From Candidatus Accumulibacter similis (GTDB lineage: Bacteria; Pseudomonadota; Gammaproteobacteria; Burkholderiales; Rhodocyclaceae): a DNA stretch of 64,000 nt. A model generated the notes under the pieces. The model did no database searches. It was not told the origin of the DNA and saw nothing but the letters and a program-made list of their open reading frames with translations. Where the stretch lies: NCBI GenBank assembly GCA_013347225.1, contig CP054595.1, positions 2,476,415 to 2,540,414 on the forward strand, in the 5' to 3' direction. Shown here one piece after another: positions 9,907-19,284 of this stretch. Numbering within the stretch: position 1 is the first letter of the stretch; the number at the start of each line of letters is the position of its first letter. The translations under genes and the position numbers were made by a program.

Positions 9907-10962
9907 CTACGGCATCGCCAACCCGTACCTCCGGCGTCCGGGGCGCCGCATCTTCGTTGCAGATCGCCGCCGTTGCCTGCTGGCGAGCGATCGTCGCTGC
10001 CGCGCTCGCGCCGCAAAGAGACAACCCGGTGACGCTCGTCGGTGGCCCGGCTCGTCGGTGCTGTCGCTGATCAGTGTCAGCCGCATCGTCCTGAGCATTT
10101 CGCCGGGGCCAGGAGTCAGGCAGCCGGACCCATCCACGAAATCAGCGTCAGCGCCGCCGTTGGCGGTGCCGTGATCCGTCGCCGGCGTGTCGCCGTTCTG
10201 TCTGTGGACTGGCCCGCGAGCGTAGCCGGGTGTCCCGCCTCTGCCGATGACGATGTCGCCCGCTGCGATGCTTGGCGTCGTCAACTGCGGGGCGTCGTGG
10301 CTGGCGATGATCGCCGTTCCCACCGGGTCGAGCGTCGTCGCGCCGGTCAACGCCGACAGGACGAGGCTGAACGCTTCCAGCGACTCGGCGATCGTGATGC
10401 CGAGCAGGGTCACCTTGACCCTCTTCGCCGTTTCGCCAGGCGCAAAGTTCAGGCTGCCGCTGGTCGCGGCGTAGTCGCACCCGGCCACCGCGCCAGCGTC
10501 CTGCGTCGCGTAACGCATCGATACGACGCCAGTCGATGGTCGGTCAAGGGTCACGATGAAGGTCGCTTCCCGCATCGAGCCGTCCACCACGCAGTCGGCG
10601 ATCCTCACCATGGGCGTGCCCACCGCCGCCTCGTAGTCGATGATCGTCGCGATCGCCACGGTGTTGCCGATGACGGCATTTGCGCTCGGTGACGAGATGA
10701 TCAGCGCGAGTGTCTCCGTCCCTGCCGATACCCGTCTGTTCGCCATCGGGACGCTGATGGTCCGGTCGACGATTCCCGGGGCGAAAGTCAGTATCCCGAA
10801 CGCATCGTCACGCTCGTGGCCGCTTGCTGCAGTCAGCCCGATGAGCGTCCACCGCAGCGTCACCGGAGCCCGTGGATCGGCTTCGGACAGGCGCACTCTG
10901 AACACCACATGGGTAGCGGCCTTGCTGATGATGATGTCGTCGACCGAGATGACGCGAGACAT
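9907..10962 (-). CDS. Calx-beta repeat protein, C-terminal part degenerate
   Basis: A 351-residue reading frame with two good Calx-beta domains (about residues 1-115 and 120-225; signatures such as MRYATQDAGAVAGCDYAATSGSLNFAPGE split over the second) and a third that begins well (PSIAAGDIVIGRGGTPGYA) but then loses family resemblance. Its later part recovers only in patches (TANGGADADFVDGSG, then RLTLISDSTDEP) before an Arg-rich tail that looks out of frame. Calx-beta domains bind calcium and occur in large secreted adhesins. The ATG at 10960-10962 has GGAG upstream. It has no signal peptide and lies downstream of an RTX protease on the same strand. The frame is probably a truncated, frameshifted remnant of a longer protein, though a sequencing error cannot be excluded. 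Confidence 0.6.
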   Translation of the reverse strand: MSRVISVDDIIISKAATHVVFRVRLSEADPRAPVTLRWTLIGLTAASGHERDDAFGILTFAPGIVDRTISVPMANRRVSAGTETLALIISSPSANAVIGNTVAIATIIDYEAAVGTPMVRIADCVVDGSMREATFIVTLDRPSTGVVSMRYATQDAGAVAGCDYAATSGSLNFAPGETAKRVKVTLLGITIAESLEAFSLVLSALTGATTLDPVGTAIIASHDAPQLTTPSIAAGDIVIGRGGTPGYARGPVHRQNGDTPATDHGTANGGADADFVDGSGCLTPGPGEMLRTMRLTLISDSTDEPGHRRASPGCLFAARARQRRSLASRQRRRSATKMRRPGRRRYGLAMP

Positions 10963-11535
10963 GTGCGCTCCAGGAAAAACGGTGGCATGACCCATGCGGG
11001 AGCTGTGTGAAGTGTTCGCAGGCCGGCACGATCACGCCACCAGGGCTTGCAGACGGTGGTTTCTCACCGCTGAAAGTAGCAGATGACAAAGGGCCGTGGC
11101 GGGCGATCTTCTTCTTACGTGCAGCATGCATCGCGGGCTCCGGGGCACCTTCCGGGATGCCTCGCTGGCATCACGCAGGTCCTCCGGACGCGGTCCGGCG
11201 TCCGATCCGCGTGTCTGCCCGCTACCACGCCGCTGCCGCCAGGTTGGTGAACTCCTCGTCCAGCCAAACCATCCGGTTACCGTCCTGACCGCCGCCGAGA
11301 CCTTACAAGGCATGCCAGGCGGTGACGGCAGGCGGCGCCGCATCGCCATGCGGGTCGACCAGCCCGACTTCATCGGCGACACTGTCGTTGCCCGCCATGA
11401 AAGCGAAGAGACCACGGCTGCTGGTCTCTGGGTCCGCTTGCCGGATCCGCAAGGAATCAATCCAGCCGATGACACGGCGGTTGGACGTACCTGCAGTCGA
11501 TGGCCATGTTGGCTGGCGAGCGACCGCTCTGCGTC
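10963..11535. other. Intergenic region without a recognised gene
   Basis: These 573 bases lie between the Calx-beta remnant and the large regulator, both on the minus strand. Open frames exist, but none has family resemblance. One minus-strand stretch at about 11300-11470 reads as a plausible protein tail (it contains SSRGLFAFMAGNDSVADEVG and a stop near 11302) but lacks a start with a ribosome site, so it could be a gene remnant. I see no terminator or promoter that I would defend. Confidence 0.4.
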
Positions 11536-14500
11536 TCAGTCCGGCGCGCCGGCGCTGGCGGACGCTTCCCGGAGTGCACGATGCAGCGCCTCGGTGGCCT
11601 CCGACGGGCGGCTGTCGAGGCGATCGGCGAGCAGCTCGCGGCAGCGCCGGTAGACACGCAGTCCTTCAGCAAATTCGCCCTGCTGCTGCAGGCAGATCAT
11701 CCAGTCGCGGTAGAGCCGCTCGCGGCAGGGGTCGATAGCCGTCGCCCGCTCAAACAGCCTGGCTGCCTCGTCGTGCAGGCTGCCGCGACAGAGAACGCTT
11801 GCGAGATCGGCAAGCGTGGTGACCACGTGCTGGCGCAGGTCGTCGCGCAGGCGGGTGATGCACGGCAGCGGCGCTTCGCGGGCCAGGAAATCGCCCTGGT
11901 AGTGGCGCAGAAGCTCGCGCGCGGGTGCCAGCAGCTCGACCGCCGGCGGCGGATCGGGCGCATCGAGCAGCGCGCGGACGTTTCCCAGCAGCCGCTGGCA
12001 ACACCAGAGATCGACCCAGCAGAAGTCGGAATTGAGCCGCAGCAGGCCGTCCTCGACCAGCACCAGGTCATCGGGCTCGCCGTCGCCGCCGAGGATGCGC
12101 CGCAGGCGCGAGAGGGCGCTGTCGAAAGCGCCACGCTCGCGCCTGCCGACCGCCGCCTCGCCCGCGACCAACTGCGGACGCCGGCTCCGCCTCGTCGGTG
12201 CGGGGTTCTCGCCGTCGATCGTTGCGTCCGCCGGCCAGATCTCGCGAATCACGTCGCTGATCCGGATCGCCCGGCCGCCCAGCGCGATCAGGACGCGCAG
12301 CAGTTCGAGCGGCTTCTGCTGCAGGCCGTCGGCCGCGCTGACCGGCTGTCCGGCGACGACCAGGCTGAAGCGGCCGAGCGTGTGTATGCGCACCTGCCAC
12401 GGCCACTGCGGCAGATCGATGCGCGGCGGCTTGAGGCGCCGGATGCCGACCAGGCGGCGGGCGAAGTCGGGGACGATGTCGTGTTCGAGGGCGAAGGCGC
12501 AGAGGCGGGCCATCTCGGCGGGGAAGAAGTGGTGGTGGTTGCGGTAATCCTGTCGCGCGCCGACGCTGAAGGCGCGCTGCAGCGCGCCGGCGCAGCGCGC
12601 CTCGTCGCCGGCAGCGAGGGCGAAAGTCGCTTCACACAGGTTGATCTCGTAGCGGATGATCTCGCCCTGCATCAGATCGCCGTAGCGGCGGGCACTCTCG
12701 AGGACCCGCCAGGCTTCGCCGGCCCGCCCGCAGGCGTGCAGCGCCTGCGCCAGTGACAGACGACCCAGCGCGTGCTGATGTGTGCCGCCGTAGCGATCGG
12801 CGATCGCGTTTGCCGAGTCGGCGGCGGCGAGCGCGCCGACGCCGTCGCCGGCGACGAGTCGTGCCAGCGTCTTCAGGTAGTCGAAGTGCGCCAGATCGAC
12901 CTTGCGCCGGGGTTCGATCGTCCGCTCGAAGCGCTGCAACGCCAACTGTGCGCGGTCGGCGAAGCCATCGTTGATCCATCCATACACCTCGAGTGCGGCG
13001 AGCAGGAAGTCCCACATGCGCAAGCCGTGCTCGCGCGCCAGGCGAACCGCCCGCGTAACCGTGCTGATCGTCTGCGCGCAACGCCCATGGCGCCAGTCGT
13101 GCATCGCCTGCAGCGCTTCCCAGAGGACGGCGAAGACCGGCGGCAGCGCGGTTGCGTCGGGCGGCCGCAGGGCGTTCATCAGCCGCTCGAGTTCGCCGTG
13201 GCGGCCGACGCAGGCGGCGTAGTAGATATGCAGGTTGCAGCCGAGAAGCAGGCGCCGGCCAGGGTCGGTGCACTGCTCGACCAGCCCCAGCAGGCGCTGT
13301 TCAACGGCGTGGATGTCGGGGTCCTGCGGCCGGCGGAACATCAGCGCGCTGAACATGCTTGCCGTGAAGCGTTCGTGCAGCGCAGCCGGAGGTTCGCCGA
13401 AACACGCGCGCAGCGACGCGACCTCATCCAGCCAGTAGTCGAGCTGACTGAAGTCGGCCCACTCGAGGCAGATCAGGTCGACGCTCGCCGACCAGGCGAG
13501 ATAGGCGCCGTCGCCGTCCCCCTGCTCGCGGAACAGCCGGTAGGCCTGCGCGAAGCGCTCCTGTGCCAGCGGCGGATCGAAGTGCAGTTCGGCCTCGCCG
13601 TACCAGTAGCACAACCACGGGTGATCGTCGCGCAGTCCGCGTGGCAGCGCCTGCAGCCAGTCGGCGAGGGTGCGGTGGGCTCCCATGCGCAGCAGCGATG
13701 CGGCGGCGTTGCCGACCAGCTCGCGCAGCTCGTCCCAGTGCTGATCGTCGACCAGGAGTCGGGCGGCGGACTCGAGGTCGCCAGACCCGACCAGGAGGGC
13801 GGCGGCGCGGCGGCGCAGGCGTGCCTGCTCGTCGCCGGCGAGTTGCGCCAGGGCGCGGCGGCGCAGGAACTCGCGCAGCAGCGGGTGGAATTCGTACTGC
13901 ACCCGTTCGGCCGTGCCGTGCAGGGTGGTGAGGACGCTGTCGTGATGCATCGCCGCGAGGATCTCGGCCGCCTGCGCGCTGCCGCACAACTCCTCGGCCA
14001 TCCGGGCGCTCATGCGTGGCAAGTGCGCGAGTTCGAGCAGGATGTGCCGCACGGCGGCCGGTTGCTGCTCGAAGATCTCGCCCGCCAGGTAGGTGAAGAG
14101 CGCTTCCTGGTTGGCGGTGGTGCCGGCGTCCAGTTCGCTGGCCTGCGCCTGCGGCAACTGCAGCAGCAACTTCAGTCCGGCCGGCCAGCCGCGGCTGAGC
14201 TGGTGCAGTCGGCTCATGTGGCTCAGCGACCGGGTGCCGGCGAGCGGCCGCGCCAATCGCTGCACGGCGAGCGATTCGTCTTCGGTGAAGGGGAGTTCGT
14301 CCGGGTCGAGCATTACCAGTTCGCCATGGGCGAGCAAGCGCGCGAATTCTGGCGGCGGTCGTACCCGGCTGGCGACCAGCAGGCGGACGGTGGCCGGGGC
14401 CTCGTGGATCGCGGCCACGAGCAGCGCGCGGAAGGTCGGCGCGGCGAGCGCTTCCTGCGCGTTGTCGAAGACCAGCGTTGCGGGAGCGGACAATCCGCCG

Positions 14501-14838
14501 TAGAGGTCGGCGAAGTAGCGCCGGAAGAAGGCCCGCCGATCGGCGCTGGCGAGTGCATCGAGCGGCAGCATGCTGCCGGCGGCGGCCGCAGTCGTGCTCG
14601 CGGTCGCCTGCCGCAGGAAGTGGCAGCAGCCGGCGGCATCGACGTCGCCGCGATCGACCTGATACCAGAACGCGGTGCGTTGCCGGCTGTCGAGGTAGCT
14701 GCCGATGAGGGTGGTCTTGCCCGCGCCGGCGCAACCGGTGATCCACACGGCGGCTGCCTGCAGCCCGTCGTCGATCAGCCGGAACAGGCGCTCACGGCCA
14801 TGCACCCGCGGCAGCCGCGGCGATGAGAACTTTCCCAA
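11536..14838 (-). CDS. Large AAA-type transcriptional activator with C-terminal winged helix and BTAD (SARP/MalT-like)
   Basis: An 1100-residue regulator. The Walker A motif GCAGAGKTT is at about residues 35-43. An NTPase and winged-helix region and a long TPR-like helical middle follow (about 330-800). A C-terminal OmpR-like winged helix begins near residue 815 (RIHTLGRFSLVVAGQPV) and ends in a BTAD (about 945-1100, LLAPARELLRHYQGDFLA). The best start is a TTG at 14836-14838: a strong AGGGGGAGG lies nine bases before it, and the upstream in-frame extension to 15087 is Arg/Pro-rich without family character. In the winged helix, between IWPADAT and FDSALSRLRRILG, there are about 25 extra residues rich in Arg and Pro. 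Neighbours suggest control of the RTX or Calx-beta genes; this is inference. Confidence 0.85.
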   Translation of the reverse strand: MGKFSSPRLPRVHGRERLFRLIDDGLQAAAVWITGCAGAGKTTLIGSYLDSRQRTAFWYQVDRGDVDAAGCCHFLRQATASTTAAAAGSMLPLDALASADRRAFFRRYFADLYGGLSAPATLVFDNAQEALAAPTFRALLVAAIHEAPATVRLLVASRVRPPPEFARLLAHGELVMLDPDELPFTEDESLAVQRLARPLAGTRSLSHMSRLHQLSRGWPAGLKLLLQLPQAQASELDAGTTANQEALFTYLAGEIFEQQPAAVRHILLELAHLPRMSARMAEELCGSAQAAEILAAMHHDSVLTTLHGTAERVQYEFHPLLREFLRRRALAQLAGDEQARLRRRAAALLVGSGDLESAARLLVDDQHWDELRELVGNAAASLLRMGAHRTLADWLQALPRGLRDDHPWLCYWYGEAELHFDPPLAQERFAQAYRLFREQGDGDGAYLAWSASVDLICLEWADFSQLDYWLDEVASLRACFGEPPAALHERFTASMFSALMFRRPQDPDIHAVEQRLLGLVEQCTDPGRRLLLGCNLHIYYAACVGRHGELERLMNALRPPDATALPPVFAVLWEALQAMHDWRHGRCAQTISTVTRAVRLAREHGLRMWDFLLAALEVYGWINDGFADRAQLALQRFERTIEPRRKVDLAHFDYLKTLARLVAGDGVGALAAADSANAIADRYGGTHQHALGRLSLAQALHACGRAGEAWRVLESARRYGDLMQGEIIRYEINLCEATFALAAGDEARCAGALQRAFSVGARQDYRNHHHFFPAEMARLCAFALEHDIVPDFARRLVGIRRLKPPRIDLPQWPWQVRIHTLGRFSLVVAGQPVSAADGLQQKPLELLRVLIALGGRAIRISDVIREIWPADATIDGENPAPTRRSRRPQLVAGEAAVGRRERGAFDSALSRLRRILGGDGEPDDLVLVEDGLLRLNSDFCWVDLWCCQRLLGNVRALLDAPDPPPAVELLAPARELLRHYQGDFLAREAPLPCITRLRDDLRQHVVTTLADLASVLCRGSLHDEAARLFERATAIDPCRERLYRDWMICLQQQGEFAEGLRVYRRCRELLADRLDSRPSEATEALHRALREASASAGAPD

Positions 14839-15109
14839 GCGTCGTTGCCTCCCCCTGTTGGCGCCGCTTGCGGGCGCTCGTGATGCGTCGCAGGATGTGC
14901 GACGCCGGCGCGCTGGCCGGCGATTCGCGGCGGCAAGGCTACCGTGCTTTTGCTGGCGGGACAAGCGGCAGCCGGGTTGGCAGGGGTGCCGATGGGGGTT
15001 CGGGAAGCAGTGGGCGCGGGCAGGGCGTCGTTCCGTGAGGTCTGCGCTGGTTGCGTCGCGACGCGATGGCGCCTCTGCCGCCGGCAAGCGGCGGCAGAGG
15101 CTGCCGACT

Positions 15110-17989
15110 TCAAGTGACGACGAAGTCGAGGTGGCTCAACGCGAGACCCGCGGCGAGGGTGGCGATCTGCACCGGGGCAGGGCCGGCGTTGCCGTTGGCG
15201 TCGTAGGACAGAGCGCCGCTGCTGCTGTCGTAGATGACGAAGTCGTCGGCGTCGGCGGCGCTGCTGAAGCCGGCGCCGGAGCGGAACGAGCCGGCGGCGA
15301 GGGTGCCGGTGGCGGCGAGCGAGCCGAAGACGGCGTTCTCGAGTTCGATGGTGTCGTCGGGGACGCTGAAGTCGCTGATCGTGTCGCGGTTGCTGGCGGC
15401 ATCCGGCAGGGTGTCGAAGCGGAAGACATCGGACCCACTGCCTCCGATGAGGCTGTCGTTGCCAAGCCCGCCAAGCAGACGATCGGCACCGCCACCGCCG
15501 TCGAGGGTGTCGTTGCCGAGGCCGCCGCTGAGTTTGTTGGCGTTGCCGTTACCGGTGAGGCGGTCGGCGTTCGACGAGCCGATCAGGTGCTCGATGCCGA
15601 TCAGGGTGTCGTTGCCGGAGCCGCTGGCGCTGCCGCTGGCGAGGCTGGCGGTGACGCCGCTGGCGCCGCTGGCGCCGGAGACCCAGGTGACGGTGTCGCT
15701 GCCGGTGCCGCCGTCGAGGACGTTGTTGCCGATGCCGGCGTAGAGGAGGTTGTCGAGGGCATTGCCCGTCAGGTTGGCGGCGCCGGTGGCAAGGATGCGG
15801 GCGTTCTCTACGTGCGCGCCCAGGGTGTAGCTGGCGATGGTGGTGAACACGAGGTCGATGCCGCCAGCGGCGGCGCTGGTCTCGCTGACGACGTCGCCGG
15901 CGTGGTCGACATAGTAGAAGTCGTTGCCGTCGCCGCCGGTCATCGAATCGGCGCCGGCGCCGCCGTCGAGGGTGTCGTTGCCGAGGCCGCCGCTGAGTCT
16001 GTTGGCGTTGCCGTTACCGGTGAGGCGGTCGCCGTTCGACGAGCCGATCAGGTGCTCGATGCCGATCAGGGTGTCGTTGCCGGAACCGCTGGCGCTGCCG
16101 CTGGCGAGGCTCGCGGTGACGCCGCTGGCGCCGCTGACGCCAGAGACCCAGGTGACGGTGTCGCTGCCGGTGCCGCCGTCGAGGACGTTGTTGCCGATGC
16201 CGGCGTAGAGGAGGTTGTCGAGGGCGTTTCCGGTGAGGTTGGCGGCGCCGGTGGCGAGGATGCGGGCGTTCTCGACGTGCGCGCCCAGGGTGTAGCTGGC
16301 GACGGTGGTGAACACGAGGTCGATGCCACCAGCAGCGGCGGCGCTGGTCTCGCTGACGACGTCGCCGGCGTGGTCGACATAGTAGAAGTCGTTGCCGTCG
16401 CCGCCGGTCATCGAATCGGCACCGGCGCCGCCGTCCAGGGTGTCGTTGCCGAGGCCGCCGCTGAGTCTGTTGGCGTTGCCGTTACCGGTGAGGCGGTCGG
16501 CGTTCGACGAGCCGATCAGGTGCTCGATGCCGATCAGGGTGTCGTTGCCGGAGCCGCTGGCGCTGCCGCTGGCGAGGCTGGCGGTGACGCCGCTGGCGCC
16601 GCTGACGCCGGAGATCCACGTGACGGTGTCGCTGCCGGTGCCGCCGTCGAGGACGTTGTTCCCGATGCCGGCGTAGAGGAGGTTGTCGAGGGCGTTGCCG
16701 GTGAGGTTGGCGGCGCCGGTGGCGAGGATGCGGGCGTTCTCGACGTGCGCGCCGAGCGTGTAGCTGGCGACGGTGGTGAACACGAGGTCGATGCCGCCAG
16801 CGGCGCCGCTGGTCTCGCTGACGACGTCGCCGGCGTGGTCGACATAGTAGAAGTCGTTGCCGTCGCCGCCGCTCATCGAATCGACGCCGCCGCCGCCCTT
16901 CAGGGTGTCGCCACCCTCGGCGCCGTCGAGCGTATCGTTGCCGTCACCTCCATCGAGGAGGTTTGCCGCGGAATTGCCGATGAGCAGGTCGCCACCGGAA
17001 CCACCGATGGCGGTCTCGATGAGCACGCCGAAAGCGATCGCCAGGTTGTCGGTGCCGTCGTAGGTGGCCACGGGCCCCGATGCGCCGGCCGGCAGTGGGT
17101 CCGACTCGATGGCGATGCGCGAGAAGTGGCCGGCGCGCAGGTCGAGCGTACAGGCGCGCGAGAAATTGGCCACCGACAGCGTGTCGATCCCGCCGGCGTC
17201 CCAGATCGTCATGAAGAAAGGCGACTCGGGGTCGAAGCCATAGACGTCGTCGCCGGAGTGGTAGCTCGTATTCGCGCCGTACAGATACTGGATGGCGGCG
17301 ATGTCGTAGAGCATCGGCGTTCGCGGCGTGACGGTGAAGTAGGTCCAGGAATAGGACCCGCCACCATGATCGACGACATCGCGAAACAGACCGTGGGGAT
17401 GGCTTTCGTAGGCCATCAGCGTGTACTGCTCGTTGTCCAGGCTCGGCGGCAGGACCGGCTGGTCGTCGAAGGGATGCTTCAGACCGAGGCTGTGTCCGAT
17501 CTCGTGCAGCAGCGACGAGAAATCATTCGTGCCGGACGACCAGTCCGTGGTGGCTTGGGAGACATTGATCCAGATGTCGCCGCCAGCCGGCCAGTAATCG
17601 TTCGGATACAGCGACCACCCCCAGTAGGGCGCGATGGCGGGGTCGGCCGTGTGGGCGAGACGGATGTCGCCGACGTCCGTCGCGCTTTCGCCGACTTCTA
17701 CCAGGCTCAGGTTGGCGAGGTTTGCCCACGCCTGCATCGCCAGGCGTGTCGCAGCCTGGTTTGCCGGACTGAGGGCCGAGGCGGTGGCGGGTTCATTGTG
17801 CGGCGATCCGTACGCCGCCGGCGCCGCCCAGACGGCGTTCCCGCCGGCGCCGGGGAAGCTGTAACCGATCGTTGCACCAACGCCAGCGCCGGCGTTCCCC
17901 CACTTCATCCCGCCGAGCAACGCATCGACCAACATGTCCCCGGAGTTGGCAACGGCGCTGGCCGGCATGGTGGACGTCGGACTGGTCAC
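15110..17989 (-). CDS. Serralysin-like RTX metalloprotease (peptidase M10) with three long internal repeats
   Basis: A 959-residue secreted zinc protease. The catalytic domain carries HEIGHSLGLKHP (His162, Glu163, His166, His172) and a Met-turn at Met192 (LMAYES). RTX calcium-binding nonapeptides (GGxGNDxLDGG) begin near residue 340 and recur to the end. Between them are three nearly identical units of 155-156 residues, each holding GGDGNDFYYVDHAGDVVSE, an ENARILATGAANLTGNALDN block and an RTX pair. The C-terminus (about the last 130 residues) is the usual serralysin C-terminal module. There is no classical signal peptide, as expected for type I secretion; no ABC/MFP secretion genes are adjacent. 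The start is GTG at 17987-17989; an in-frame ATG 21 bases later is possible. Confidence 0.92.
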   Translation of the reverse strand: MTSPTSTMPASAVANSGDMLVDALLGGMKWGNAGAGVGATIGYSFPGAGGNAVWAAPAAYGSPHNEPATASALSPANQAATRLAMQAWANLANLSLVEVGESATDVGDIRLAHTADPAIAPYWGWSLYPNDYWPAGGDIWINVSQATTDWSSGTNDFSSLLHEIGHSLGLKHPFDDQPVLPPSLDNEQYTLMAYESHPHGLFRDVVDHGGGSYSWTYFTVTPRTPMLYDIAAIQYLYGANTSYHSGDDVYGFDPESPFFMTIWDAGGIDTLSVANFSRACTLDLRAGHFSRIAIESDPLPAGASGPVATYDGTDNLAIAFGVLIETAIGGSGGDLLIGNSAANLLDGGDGNDTLDGAEGGDTLKGGGGVDSMSGGDGNDFYYVDHAGDVVSETSGAAGGIDLVFTTVASYTLGAHVENARILATGAANLTGNALDNLLYAGIGNNVLDGGTGSDTVTWISGVSGASGVTASLASGSASGSGNDTLIGIEHLIGSSNADRLTGNGNANRLSGGLGNDTLDGGAGADSMTGGDGNDFYYVDHAGDVVSETSAAAAGGIDLVFTTVASYTLGAHVENARILATGAANLTGNALDNLLYAGIGNNVLDGGTGSDTVTWVSGVSGASGVTASLASGSASGSGNDTLIGIEHLIGSSNGDRLTGNGNANRLSGGLGNDTLDGGAGADSMTGGDGNDFYYVDHAGDVVSETSAAAGGIDLVFTTIASYTLGAHVENARILATGAANLTGNALDNLLYAGIGNNVLDGGTGSDTVTWVSGASGASGVTASLASGSASGSGNDTLIGIEHLIGSSNADRLTGNGNANKLSGGLGNDTLDGGGGADRLLGGLGNDSLIGGSGSDVFRFDTLPDAASNRDTISDFSVPDDTIELENAVFGSLAATGTLAAGSFRSGAGFSSAADADDFVIYDSSSGALSYDANGNAGPAPVQIATLAAGLALSHLDFVVT
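15474..16874 (-). repeat. Three tandem 465-468 bp coding repeats inside the RTX protease gene
   Basis: The landmark CATCGAATCG recurs at 15941, 16409 and 16874 (last with a small change), giving periods of 468 and 465 bases. The copies are almost identical at the DNA level. They differ at a few codons and in one small in-frame indel inside an Ala/Gly run (GAAGG, AAAAGG and AAAGG in the three copies). Near identity points to recent duplication or ongoing gene conversion and makes copy number a likely assembly and strain variable. Confidence 0.9.
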
Positions 17990-18133
17990 TCGCGGAGTCT
18001 CTCTGCGGTCGGCGGCGGGCTGCCGCTACGCGGTCGTCGTGCCACGACGCCAGGCGGCCGAGGCGACGGTGCGCGCCCGCCGGCGGCGACGCTGGCCGGC
18101 AGAGAGCGCGGGGGGCCAGCCAACCTCGATGCC

Positions 18134-18967
18134 TCAGCCGACGACATGGTAGCCGCCGTCGATGTGCATCGTCTCGCCGGTGATCAGTTTCGCGTAGTCC
18201 GATGCGAGGAAAGCGGTTGCCATGCCGACATCCTCGATGCTGACGAGCATGTGGCTCGGAGCGCGCTTCACGGCGATCTCCATCAGTTCGTCGAAGCGGT
18301 CGATGCCGCTGGCCGCGCGGGTGCGGATCGGTCCGGGCGAGATCGGGTGCACGCGAATCCCCTTCGGTCCCAGCTCGGCGGCGAGGTAGCGCGCCGATGC
18401 CTCGAGCGCCGCTTTCACCGGCCCCATCAGGTTGTAGCGGTCGACCACCTTCTCGGCACCGTAGTAACTCATCGTGAACAACGCGCCGCCGTTCTTCATC
18501 AGCGGTTCGGCGAGCTTCGCCATGCGTATGAACGAGTGGCACGAGACGTCCATCGCCATCAGGAAGCCGTCGCGCGAACAGTCGGTGACGCGGCCGTGCA
18601 GATCCTCGCGTGGCGCGAAGGCAATCGAGTGCAGGCCGATGTCGAGCCGTCCCCAGGTCTTCTCGATGGCCGCGAAAGCGGCTTCGAGCTGCCCGGGGAT
18701 GCGGACGTCGCAGGGGAGATAGAGCGCCGGGTCGACGCCGAGGTGGTCGGCGAGCGCCTGCGTATACTGCCGCGACTTTTCGTTGACGTAGGTCATCGCC
18801 ACACTGGCGCCCATCGCGCGAAAAGCGAGCGCGCAGCCATACGCGATCGACTCGTTGTTGGCGATGCCGAGGACCAACGCCTTCTTGCCTTCGAGTGCGC
18901 CGCCGGGGCCCTTCACCTTCTCGGCGAGTTCGCGAAAGAACTCCTCGGTCGGGTTCAGGTGGGTCAT
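18134..18967 (-). CDS. fabI: Enoyl-[acyl-carrier-protein] reductase (NADH), FabI
   Basis: A 277-residue short-chain dehydrogenase-type enoyl-ACP reductase of fatty-acid synthesis. The cofactor region reads LVLGIANNESIAYGCA, and the catalytic Tyr-x6-Lys is in YNLMGPVKAALEA. SPGPIRTRAASGI and the C-terminal GETMHIDGGYH are family hallmarks. Compared with E. coli FabI there is an N-terminal extension of about 25 residues before the first strand. The ATG at 18965-18967 has GGAG upstream; the frame stays open further up, but that stretch is not protein-like. It lies upstream of, and on the same strand as, the RTX protease gene; 144 bases separate them. It may be a second, specialised copy, which the window cannot show. 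Confidence 0.93.
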   Translation of the reverse strand: MTHLNPTEEFFRELAEKVKGPGGALEGKKALVLGIANNESIAYGCALAFRAMGASVAMTYVNEKSRQYTQALADHLGVDPALYLPCDVRIPGQLEAAFAAIEKTWGRLDIGLHSIAFAPREDLHGRVTDCSRDGFLMAMDVSCHSFIRMAKLAEPLMKNGGALFTMSYYGAEKVVDRYNLMGPVKAALEASARYLAAELGPKGIRVHPISPGPIRTRAASGIDRFDELMEIAVKRAPSHMLVSIEDVGMATAFLASDYAKLITGETMHIDGGYHVVG

Positions 18968-19284
18968 GGTCGGGTCTCCGTAGTGGTGATGGGCAGGGCT
19001 TGCCGGTAGACGGTGCGGCGTTGCGCGCCCGGCTTCACGGCCAGTCCGATGGCTGCGCCGGGCGGCCGCCGCTGCGGCAAGAGGCGGCCGCGAAACCGCG
19101 GATGTCAGCATCGACATTGTAGCGCAGCGGCCCCGGGTCGAGGCCGATCGCCGCTGTTGCAGGAGACCCGGCGCGGGCGTAGAGTGTGCAGCGGTGCCGA
19201 TGACGAAGCGGCCTGGGCCGGCGCCCATGGCCGCTGCAGGACTTGGACCGCTGGTGAAGGCATGTGCAACGAACTCGAGGAACC
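18968..19284. promoter_or_regulatory. Divergent promoter region between fabI and the glycine-zipper lipoprotein gene
   Basis: The 317 bases separate two divergent starts. On the + strand TTGCAG (19157-19162) and TAGAGT (19180-19185) are 17 bases apart, a plausible sigma-70 promoter for the lipoprotein gene. On the minus strand a TACAAT hexamer (19116-19121) could be the -10 of fabI, but no convincing -35 goes with it. Confidence 0.45.

Noticed and set aside
15474..16874. Regular repeats considered as a CRISPR-like or satellite array
   Set aside because: The repeats are 465-468 bases, stay in frame and encode RTX modules of a secreted protease.
14705..19009. 1434-codon + strand open frame across the RTX protease gene
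   Set aside because: Antisense shadow of RTX repeats and FabI; the repetitive Val/Ala/Gly protein follows from the complement of the repeats, and the true genes on the minus strand carry intact catalytic motifs.
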